Assembly (NCBI GenBank): GCA_036824465.1
Contig: DAITAC010000181.1
Location: 1 to 5,026, forward strand
Reading direction: 5' to 3'
DNA: 5,026 bases
Source: JAKOQB01 sp036824465
GTDB lineage: Bacteria > Pseudomonadota > Gammaproteobacteria > Burkholderiales > Burkholderiaceae_F
This document shows positions 1 to 5,026 of this stretch, in pieces. Each line of letters opens with the position of its first letter. The stretch's first letter is position 1. Under the pieces are notes generated by a model. That model was not told the DNA's origin, did no database searches, and worked only from the letters and a program-made list of their open reading frames with translations. The position numbers and the translations under genes were made by a program.

Positions 1-760
1 ACTTCGGCTGCAACCGAATCGCGCCATCAAGGCGGATCGTTTCGCCGTTGAGCATCACATTGTCAAGAATCGCCTTGACCATCTGCGCATACTCTTCCGG
101 CTTGCCGAGGCGGGCCGGGAAGGGTGCCTGCTTGCCAAGTGAATCCTGCACTTCCTGCGGCATGCCGAGCAGCATCGGTGTGGCGAAGAGACCCGGTGCG
201 ATCGTTACACAGCGAATGCCCGAGCGAGCCAGGTCGCGCGCGATCGGCAGCGTCATGCCGACCACGCCGCCTTTAGAGGCGGAATAGGCGGCCTGGCCGA
301 TCTGGCCATCAAATGCAGCCACGGAGGCGGTATTGATCAGCACGCCGCGTTCGCCATCGGCTGTGGCCGCCTGCTTCGACATTGCGTCGGACGCGAGCCG
401 GATCATGTTGAATGTGCCGATCAGGTTGATGCCGATCACGCGTGCAAAGGCATCGAGCCGGTGCGGCCCTTCCTTGCCGACCGTCTTTTCCCCGATCGCG
501 ATGCCGGCGCAGCTCACCAATCCGCGCAATGTCCCCATCGAGAGGGCCGCAGCGACTACCGCCTGTCCATCGGCTTCGTTGCTGACATCGCACTTCACAA
601 AGCGCGCCGTCCCGAGTTCGCGCGCCAGCGCCTCGCCCTTTTCGGCTTGCACGTCGGCGATCACCACCTTGCCGCCATTGGCCGCAATCATCCGCGACGT
701 GGCGCCGCCCAGTCCCGACGCGCCGCCGGTGACGACAAAGACATTGTTACGGATTTCCAT
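1..760 (-). CDS. SDR-family 3-hydroxyacyl-CoA dehydrogenase (HSD17B10-like), stop codon just outside window
   Basis: This is an NAD-dependent short-chain dehydrogenase that probably oxidises 3-hydroxyacyl-CoA (or 2-methyl-3-hydroxybutyryl-CoA) to the 3-ketoacyl-CoA in the cytoplasm, a late step of beta-oxidation or isoleucine breakdown. I translated 253 codons from the ATG at 760-758. The last readable residues are LQPK, followed by a single T, which probably opens the stop codon; the family is usually about 250-255 residues. The Rossmann motif TGGASGLG is at residues 11-18. Asp36 ends the second beta strand (VVIAD), as in NAD-preferring members. The CAG motif is at 84-86. The catalytic set is Asn112, Ser146, Tyr159 and Lys163 (YSASK). 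The stretch LPIARDLA after the active site is typical of the HSD10 branch. The start is supported by GAGG about 5 nt upstream on the minus strand. The gene lies 44 bp downstream of a small exported-protein gene and may be co-transcribed with it. The SDR fold and catalytic residues are certain; the exact substrate is inferred. Confidence 0.93.
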   Translation of the reverse strand, partial: MEIRNNVFVVTGGASGLGGATSRMIAANGGKVVIADVQAEKGEALARELGTARFVKCDVSNEADGQAVVAAALSMGTLRGLVSCAGIAIGEKTVGKEGPHRLDAFARVIGINLIGTFNMIRLASDAMSKQAATADGERGVLINTASVAAFDGQIGQAAYSASKGGVVGMTLPIARDLARSGIRCVTIAPGLFATPMLLGMPQEVQDSLGKQAPFPARLGKPEEYAQMVKAILDNVMLNGETIRLDGAIRLQPK

Positions 761-763
761 TTG

Positions 764-790
764 ATCCTCGCTCGTTCAACAGGCGAGGAT
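764..790 (-). promoter_or_regulatory. Perfect 8-bp inverted repeat covering the dehydrogenase ribosome binding site
   Basis: The arms ATCCTCGC (764-771) and GCGAGGAT (783-790) are exact reverse complements around an 11-nt loop. In the minus-strand transcript the 3' arm contains the GAGG Shine-Dalgarno core of the dehydrogenase, whose ATG begins 3 nt after the arm. A folded stem would therefore hide the ribosome binding site. No U-tract follows, so it does not look like an intrinsic terminator. It could be a translational control hairpin, a processing site between the two genes, or chance. The repeat is visible in the sequence; its function is inferred. Confidence 0.5.
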
Positions 791-804
791 TCTACGACCG
801 CGGT

Positions 805-1275
805 TCAGCGCAGCGAGCAGCGTGCGTGGACCCAAAGCGTCCCGTGAAAATCGCCACTGGCGTCAACGCGTGTGCGCAGCCGGATGATCGGCGCGATGCA
901 GTGGCTGGCTTCCACGCCCATGTCGGTCAGCCAGGTGCGCATCGTTGCGGACGTGAAGCCGAGTGCGTAGTGGGGGCGCGTGCGTTGCGCAATTCCGCCG
1001 TCGGCCGGCATTTCGACCAGGCTCATTCCGTTTGCCGACGTTTCCCATGGCGCCCAGCCGCCCGACGTAGTGGCGCCCGGCGTTGGCACCAGGCTGAACG
1101 AAGCGCTCATCAGTGGATCCGTCGCATTCGAATATGCGCTGCGCAAACGGATCGGATCGATCAGCATGACGTCTGCTGGCGCGCGTAACTGAGCCGCGGC
1201 GGGGGCGGGGCAGCCGGTCGAGATCGTGGCTATTGCACCGACGATCAGTTGGGCGGTCGTTGCGTGTAGCTTCAT
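805..1275 (-). CDS. Small exported protein of unknown function
   Basis: I do not recognise a family for this 156-residue protein. It starts MKLHATTAQL and continues through a hydrophobic stretch (about residues 8-20) to PAPAAAQ, which reads as a Sec signal peptide with likely signal peptidase I cleavage after Ala28. Cys22 follows S-T-G, a poor match to a lipobox, so a lipoprotein is possible but less likely. The mature part of about 128 residues is rich in Ala, Thr, Ser and Pro. It has only two cysteines, Cys126 and Cys153, which could form a periplasmic disulfide. There is no obvious enzymatic motif or further membrane segment. The start is supported by GGAGG 5 nt upstream of the ATG (minus strand). 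The stop is TGA at 807-805. It is divergent from the CoA-transferase gene and lies 44 bp upstream of the dehydrogenase, so it may be the first gene of a two-gene unit. Its reality as a gene rests on the ribosome binding site, the signal peptide and the fit between neighbours. Confidence 0.7.
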   Translation of the reverse strand: MKLHATTAQLIVGAIATISTGCPAPAAAQLRAPADVMLIDPIRLRSAYSNATDPLMSASFSLVPTPGATTSGGWAPWETSANGMSLVEMPADGGIAQRTRPHYALGFTSATMRTWLTDMGVEASHCIAPIIRLRTRVDASGDFHGTLWVHARCSLR

Positions 1276-1307
1276 CGCGACCTCCGACCATGGGAGTGAA
1301 TAGACCT

Positions 1308-1336
1308 AATATCGACGCGCTCAGGTAAGCACACAA
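1308..1336 (-). promoter_or_regulatory. Possible weak sigma-70 promoter for the leftward genes
   Basis: On the minus strand TTGTGT (1336-1331) is followed after 17 nt by GATATT (1313-1308). These match the -35 and -10 consensus at three and four of six positions, and the -10 lies about 33 nt upstream of the exported-protein ATG. The spacing is ideal but the hexamers are poor, so this is only a candidate. Confidence 0.22.
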
Positions 1337-1338
1337 CC

Positions 1339-1372
1339 ATGCAAAAGCATTAGGAGAAGCGGCACTTTGTGC
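1339..1372. promoter_or_regulatory. Two short inverted repeats in the divergent intergenic region
   Basis: ATGC-AAAA-GCAT (1339-1350) and GCAC-TTT-GTGC (1362-1372) are two small perfect dyads, with centres about 22 bp apart, near the middle of the 152-bp region between divergent genes. The spacing is about two helical turns, which would suit a pair of operator half-sites, but the arms are only 4 bp each and the two dyads differ in sequence. No regulator gene is present in the window. Function is speculative. Confidence 0.2.
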
Positions 1373-1427
1373 TTCAATCCCGCGTGCGTGAGGACCGGCT
1401 TTCTTGCGGATCGAATAAGGAGACCCC

Positions 1428-3431
1428 ATGAGCATCCACGGACGCGAGCTGCTGACGGCGCTGCGCACGTTCGAGCACGGCAAGATCGTGACCGCGCGCG
1501 AAGCGGTGCAACTCATTCAGGACGGCGACGCGATCGCGACCGGCGGATTCGTCGGCATCGGTTTTGCGGAGAACATTGCAGTCGCGCTCGAGCAACGTTT
1601 CGTCGAATCGAGCGAGCTGGACCCCGACGGCATCGGTCGTCCGGAGGGCCTGACGCTGATCTACGCCGCCGGACAGGGTGATGGCAAGGAACGCGGGCTC
1701 AATCATTTCGGCCACAAGGGCTTGCTCAAGCGCGTCATTGGTGGTCACTGGGGCCTGGTGCCCACCGTGCAGCGCCTGGCGGTGGCCAACGAGATCGAGG
1801 CGTACAACCTGCCGCAGGGCGTGATCACGCATCTGTTCCGCGACAGTGCGGCCGGCAAGCCTGGGCATGTGACGCGCATCGGGTTGGGCACCTTCGTCGA
1901 CCCGCGCCTGGGCGGCGGCAAGATCAACGCGAAGACGACCGAAGACCTTGTCTCGCTGATGACGATCGGCGGCGAGGAATGCCTGTTCTACAAGTCGTTC
2001 CACATCGATGTGGGCATCGTGCGCGGCACGACCGCCGACGTGGACGGCAACATCACGATGGAGAAAGAGGCGCTGACACTCGAAGCGCTCGCCATTGCCA
2101 TGGCGGCGCGCAATAGCGGCGGCATCGTGATCGTGCAGGTCGAGCGCATCGCGGAACGCGGCTCACTGAATCCGCGCCAGGTGAAGATCCCGGGCGTGCT
2201 GGTCGACTGCGTGGTCGTTGCCGAGAAGCCCGAGTACCACCATCAGACATTCGCGGAGCCGTACAGCCCGGCGTTTTCAGGCGAGATCCGCGTGCCGGCA
2301 TCGATGGTGCCGCCGATGCCGATGAGCGAGCGAAAGATCATCGCCCGCCGCGCTGCGCTGGAACTGAAGGCCAACAGTGTCGTGAACCTTGGCATCGGCA
2401 TGCCCGAGGGCGTGTCGGGCGTCGCTGCGGAAGAAAGGGTCATCGACCTGATGACGCTGACCGCCGAGCCCGGCGTGGTCGGCGGCATTCCAGCGTCGGG
2501 GTTGAATTTCGGCGCGGCCGTCAACACGCAGGCGATCATCGACCAGCCGTATCAGTTCGACTTCTACGACGGCGGCGGGCTCGATCTCGCATTCCTCGGG
2601 CTCGCGCAGGCGGACCGCATGGGAAACCTCAACGTCAGCAAGTTCGGGCCGCGGCTGGCGGGGGCGGGCGGCTTCATCAACATTTCTCAAGCGGCCAAGA
2701 GCGTCGTGTTCGTCGGCACCTTTACGGCGGGCGATCTGCGCGTCGCCTTAGTCGACGGCAAGCTGGTCCTGCACAACGACAACGGGCCGAGAAAGTTCGT
2801 GCACGAGGTCGAGCACCGCACGTTCTCCGGGCCGTATGCCATCAAGCGCGGCCAGCCGGTTCTGTACATCACCGAACGATGTGTGTTCCGTCTGACGCCC
2901 GACGGAATGGAACTGATCGAAGTCGCGCCCGGCATCGACATCGAACGCGACATCCTGGCAAAGATGGACTTCAGGCCGATCATCCTTGGTGCGCCGCGCC
3001 TGATGGAGGCAGCGATCTTCGTTGACGAGCCGATGGGGCTGCGCGAGCGGATGCTGACCGTTCCGCTGTCTTCACGATTTGCCTACGACGATCAGCAGAA
3101 CATCCTGTTCATCAACTTCGAACGGCTGCGCGTCGCCTCGCAGGCCGACATCGACGCGATCGAGCACGAAGTCGATGCGCATCTCAGACCGATTGGTCAT
3201 CGCGTTTACGCGATCGTCAATTACGACCATTTCCAGCTCGCGCCCGAATTCGAGGACGCCTACGCGACGATGGTCAAAGGCCTGGTCGATCGCTACTACG
3301 ACGGCGTATCGCGTTACTCGACCTCGGGCTTCCTGCGCGCCAAGCTGGGCGGGGCATTGAAGCGTCGGGGCGTGGCACCGCATGTCTACGAGTCGCCACA
3401 CGAGGCACTGAAACACGTGCGCGACGCATAG
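1428..3431 (+). CDS. Fused alpha/beta acyl-CoA:acetate/3-ketoacid CoA-transferase with C-terminal extension
   Basis: This class I CoA-transferase would move CoA between an acyl-CoA and a free carboxylic acid (acetate, propionate or a 3-keto acid) through a glutamyl-CoA thioester in the cytoplasm. Both halves of the two-subunit enzymes are fused, as in propionate CoA-transferase and YdiF. The N-terminal half (about residues 18-270) carries GGFVGIGFAEN, GLGTFVDPRLGGGKIN and GTTADVDGNI. A linker leads to SERKIIARRAALEL (300-313), which opens the beta-type half, followed by NLGIGMPEG (from 320). Glu347 in TLTAEPG is the expected catalytic glutamate, and FDFYDGGG (377-384) and GNLNVSKFG follow. 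Typical family members end near residue 520-545. This one continues for about 120 residues (about 547-667), so it is longer than usual. AAGGAG at 1417-1422, 5 nt before the ATG, fixes the start. It is transcribed away from the dehydrogenase pair; the methyltransferase follows after 123 bp. The class is firm, the substrate is not determined. Confidence 0.95.
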   Translation: MSIHGRELLTALRTFEHGKIVTAREAVQLIQDGDAIATGGFVGIGFAENIAVALEQRFVESSELDPDGIGRPEGLTLIYAAGQGDGKERGLNHFGHKGLLKRVIGGHWGLVPTVQRLAVANEIEAYNLPQGVITHLFRDSAAGKPGHVTRIGLGTFVDPRLGGGKINAKTTEDLVSLMTIGGEECLFYKSFHIDVGIVRGTTADVDGNITMEKEALTLEALAIAMAARNSGGIVIVQVERIAERGSLNPRQVKIPGVLVDCVVVAEKPEYHHQTFAEPYSPAFSGEIRVPASMVPPMPMSERKIIARRAALELKANSVVNLGIGMPEGVSGVAAEERVIDLMTLTAEPGVVGGIPASGLNFGAAVNTQAIIDQPYQFDFYDGGGLDLAFLGLAQADRMGNLNVSKFGPRLAGAGGFINISQAAKSVVFVGTFTAGDLRVALVDGKLVLHNDNGPRKFVHEVEHRTFSGPYAIKRGQPVLYITERCVFRLTPDGMELIEVAPGIDIERDILAKMDFRPIILGAPRLMEAAIFVDEPMGLRERMLTVPLSSRFAYDDQQNILFINFERLRVASQADIDAIEHEVDAHLRPIGHRVYAIVNYDHFQLAPEFEDAYATMVKGLVDRYYDGVSRYSTSGFLRAKLGGALKRRGVAPHVYESPHEALKHVRDA

Positions 3432-3478
3432 CGCACGTCAACATTTTCACGGCGCGGCGAATCGCGCGCGTGATGGGC

Positions 3479-3491
3479 GATCGGTCCGATC
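3479..3491. repeat. 13-bp near-palindrome between CoA-transferase and methyltransferase
   Basis: GATCGG-T-CCGATC is a perfect 6-bp dyad around one base. It lies 47 bp after the CoA-transferase stop and 63 bp before the methyltransferase ATG. The one-base centre is too tight for an RNA hairpin loop of this stem, and no T-run follows, so it resembles a protein-binding site more than a terminator. In GC-rich DNA such a short dyad could also be chance. Confidence 0.25.
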
Positions 3492-3554
3492 CGCGCGCCG
3501 CTGAGGTCAATTCGACCGATACCGCGCGCTCCACCAAATGAAGGGAAACGAGCG

Positions 3555-4304
3555 ATGACCCGCGAGCCCTACTACTGGACTGATCTCGCGTGGGTGCACC
3601 ACGTTGGTTATGCGCACCACGTCGAGCACACCTGCACCGGCATCCTGCAACTGCTGCATGACGTCGCAGTTCTGCAAGGTGCGTGCGTGCTCGACGTCGG
3701 CTGCGGCAGCGGTCTGCTCGCGCGCAAGCTGTTGGATGCCGGTTTTGCTGTGCAGGGTGTGGATGCCTCGCCAGCGATGATCGAGCTTGCGCGCAACCAC
3801 GCGGCCGGCGCGCGATTCGATGTCGTGCGTCTGCCCACGGGACGACCGACCGGCACAGCCGGCGCACTGCCAGCGGCCGATGCCGTCGTGTCCACCGGTC
3901 ACGTGCTCAACTATCTCGATTCACGCGCCGATATCGCCCAGGCGCTGGGCGAACTGGCGCGCGCAGTGCGGCCGGGCGGACTGCTGGCCATCGACCTGAT
4001 GACCGAGCGCTTTGCCCAGGCGCGCGACATCAACGCCGTGCACGCGAAAGCGGAAAAGGACTGGGCGATCATCACGCGCTTTTCGCGGCCCGAGCCGCAC
4101 CGGTTCGATCGCAAGATCACGGTGTTCCGGCTTGATGGGGACCACTGGCGCCGTAGCGATGAACACCATCGCAACGTGACGTTCGAGGTGGATGAGGCGC
4201 TGCATGTGTTGAAGGACAATGGCATCGACGCTCATCCGCGTGCCGCGTTCGGGGCCGAAACGCTGCCGGAGGGACTTGCGGTCCTGGCGGGCATTCGACG
4301 CTAG
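3555..4304 (+). CDS. Class I SAM-dependent methyltransferase, substrate unknown
   Basis: This 249-residue cytoplasmic protein has a Rossmann-type SAM-binding domain. Motif I, VLDVGCGSG, is at residues 45-53 (Asp47, Gly49, Gly51, Gly53). The acidic residue that would bind the SAM ribose is Asp70 in VQGVDASPAM. The motif IV region is ADAVVSTGHVLNYL, and ALGELARAVRPGGLLAIDL is the usual post-motif helix and strand. The N-terminal helix region (YYWTDLAWVHHVGYAHH) resembles small-molecule methyltransferases of the Methyltransf_11/25 type. The C-terminal half (about 150-249) forms the variable part that would set substrate choice and has no signature I can name. AAGGGA at 3541-3546, 8 nt before the ATG, supports this start, and no longer in-frame start is available. 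It may be read from the CoA-transferase promoter or from its own. The 123-bp gap leaves both possible. The fold is clear; the methyl acceptor cannot be told from sequence. Confidence 0.92.
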   Translation: MTREPYYWTDLAWVHHVGYAHHVEHTCTGILQLLHDVAVLQGACVLDVGCGSGLLARKLLDAGFAVQGVDASPAMIELARNHAAGARFDVVRLPTGRPTGTAGALPAADAVVSTGHVLNYLDSRADIAQALGELARAVRPGGLLAIDLMTERFAQARDINAVHAKAEKDWAIITRFSRPEPHRFDRKITVFRLDGDHWRRSDEHHRNVTFEVDEALHVLKDNGIDAHPRAAFGAETLPEGLAVLAGIRR

Positions 4305-4363
4305 GCCGGGACGATGCCGCGCGCCCATCTCTTCATTGTCCGTCTACCAAAGAGGGGTTGCGT

Positions 4364-4406
4364 ATGGAACTGGCCGCTGTCCGCATCGACAAGCCGGCCG
4401 ACATCA
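4364..4406 (+). pseudogene. Truncated 5' end of a probable adenosine-specific kinase (DUF355) gene
   Basis: An ATG with a good ribosome binding site (AGAGGGG, 4351-4357) begins MELAAVRIDKPADI, which matches from memory the N-terminus of the DUF355 (PF04008) adenosine-specific kinase family, a protein of about 160 residues. In that family the sequence would continue with a short Ile/Gly/Gln segment and SHFIKTVEDL. Here it breaks after about codon 14, and the frame then runs through unrelated residues to TGA at 4436-4438, giving a 24-residue product that cannot be functional. The break coincides with the start of transposase-like sequence in another frame. The gene follows the methyltransferase stop by 59 bp and was probably intact in an ancestor. 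Identification rests on about 14 residues, so it is tentative. Confidence 0.5.
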
Positions 4407-5026
4407 AAGCTGCTCGCGCACCGTGGCGTGCTCGTTGAAGAGCAGGGCGTCACCTATCTTGCCGAGCGGGATGGTGACGGCGACGATGCCCACGCTCTGA
4501 CTGCGCTGCAATCGGCCACCCGCACGTACCGCATCGCTTGGGGCTCCGGCGCCGGCCAGAAGGTGGCCAGCCTGCAAGGCGCCCTGCCGCAAGCGGCGCG
4601 GCTCAACCCACCGCTGTGTGCCACCGCCCAGGGCTTCAGCCTGCACGCCGCAGTCCGTTGCGGCTCCGACGAGCGGCAGGTGCTCGAACAACTATGTCGG
4701 TACATCACACGCCCGGCACTGGCCAACGAGCGCGTGCGCTGCAACCGCGCCGGCCAAGTGGTGCTGAAGCTCAAGACCGTCTGGCACGACGGCACCACCC
4801 ACCTTGTCCTGTCGCCGCTGCAGTTCATGCCGCGGCTGGCCGCGCTGGTGCCGCGCCTGCGTTTGCCCTTGATCCGATTCGATGGGGTGCTCGCGCCCAA
4901 TGCCAAGCTGCGCGCGCTGGTGATTCCGGCAGGGCCGGACCATGAGGCCGAGGCCGCTTCAGCGTGCACCTCGCCCGAGCCGGGGTGCGCGCACAGACGT
5001 GTCACCGCCATCGTCGAGCTACCGGT
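4407..5026 (+). pseudogene. IS91/IS801-type transposase, 5'-truncated and running off the window
   Basis: This frame (codons from 4407) is open for 206 codons with no stop and continues past the window edge. It has no credible start: it begins KLLAHRGVLVEEQGVTYLAE, which is internal to IS91-family transposases (Transposase_32, PF04986). Further family stretches are GFSLHAAVRCGSDERQ, LCRYITRPALANERV (tyrosine at 4701-4703), VVLKLKTVWHDGTTHLVLSP and LIRFDGVLAPNAKLRAL (about 4869-4922). These proteins act by a rolling-circle, single-strand mechanism. The tyrosine in RYITRP is the likely position of the catalytic nucleophile, but this is inferred. Full-length members are about 450-500 residues, so roughly the first 200 or more, including the N-terminal zinc-binding and HUH-type region, are missing here. 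The left edge is the break with the DUF355-like gene start, in a different frame, so no fusion protein is made. It is very probably inactive. Confidence 0.85.
4407..5026 (+). mobile_element. IS91-family insertion sequence remnant, left end missing
   Basis: In IS91-type elements the origin of transfer (oriIS) lies beyond the 3' end of the transposase gene and the terminator end (terIS) beyond its 5' end. The orientation here puts the missing terIS end at the junction near 4406 and any surviving oriIS to the right of the window. No inverted terminal repeats or target duplication are expected for this family, and none is visible at the junction. The exact left boundary is placed to within a few bases from where both protein matches stop. 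Confidence 0.7.

Noticed and set aside
333..847. Plus-strand frames opposite the dehydrogenase
   Set aside because: The minus strand encodes a full SDR with all catalytic residues; the plus-strand frames are shadows without motifs.
1361..1409. Sigma-54 type -24/-12 element upstream of the CoA-transferase
   Set aside because: GGCAC at 1361-1365 and the GG at 1397-1398 are not followed by GC at the required 10-base spacing.
863..1516. 217-codon minus-strand frame overlapping the exported protein and the start of the CoA-transferase
   Set aside because: It overlaps two better-supported genes, crosses the divergent intergenic region, and its product is arginine-rich with no recognisable domain. 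It is a GC-rich shadow frame.
1374..2003. 209-codon minus-strand frame inside the CoA-transferase 5' region
   Set aside because: It is antisense to strongly conserved CoA-transferase motifs, and the translation has no family resemblance.
3432..3554. Possible intrinsic terminator after the CoA-transferase from GGCGCG and CGCGCC segments
   Set aside because: The arms are far apart and only about 6 bp, the region is uniformly GC-rich, and no T-run follows.
3538..3558. Six-codon frame (MKGNER) whose TGA overlaps the methyltransferase ATG as ATGA
   Set aside because: It has no ribosome binding site of its own, and the AAGGGA inside it is best explained as the methyltransferase Shine-Dalgarno site. 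A leader role cannot be supported.
4454..5011. 185-codon minus-strand frame opposite the transposase
   Set aside because: The plus-strand frame matches IS91-family transposase throughout, and the minus frame gives low-complexity Ser/Arg/Ala-rich sequence with no motif.

Overview
The window is GC-rich and dense with genes, with compact intergenic gaps and proteobacterial-style Shine-Dalgarno sites. The protein types (an HSD10-like acyl-CoA dehydrogenase, a propionate-type CoA-transferase and an IS91-type transposase) fit a betaproteobacterium, most likely Burkholderiales. That placement is inferred from protein recognition and composition only.

Left part (1-1275, minus strand): a short-chain dehydrogenase of the 3-hydroxyacyl-CoA dehydrogenase (HSD17B10-like) type is complete except for its stop codon, which falls at the window edge. 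Upstream of it, in the same direction and 44 bp away, is a small exported protein of unknown function. An 8-bp perfect inverted repeat fills most of the gap between them and includes the dehydrogenase ribosome binding site.

Middle part (1276-4304): a 152-bp divergent intergenic region separates the leftward pair from a rightward pair. The first rightward gene is a 667-residue fused alpha/beta acyl-CoA:acetate/3-ketoacid CoA-transferase with an unusual C-terminal extension of about 120 residues. After a 123-bp gap comes a 249-residue class I SAM-dependent methyltransferase. The dehydrogenase and the CoA-transferase suggest short- or branched-chain acyl-CoA (fatty-acid or amino-acid carbon) metabolism. 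The methyltransferase has no evident link to it.

Right part (4305-5026): a well-formed ribosome binding site and ATG begin what looks like an adenosine-specific kinase (DUF355) gene. After about 14 codons the sequence changes abruptly into the middle of an IS91/IS801-type transposase, which stays open to the window end. Both genes are truncated at this junction, so it marks a past insertion or deletion and the start of a mobile or rearranged segment to the right.

I see no RNA genes, CRISPR arrays or convincing intrinsic terminators. I do not see a clearly new multi-gene system. The observations most worth checking are the double-truncation junction, the hairpin over the dehydrogenase ribosome binding site, and the C-terminal extension of the CoA-transferase.
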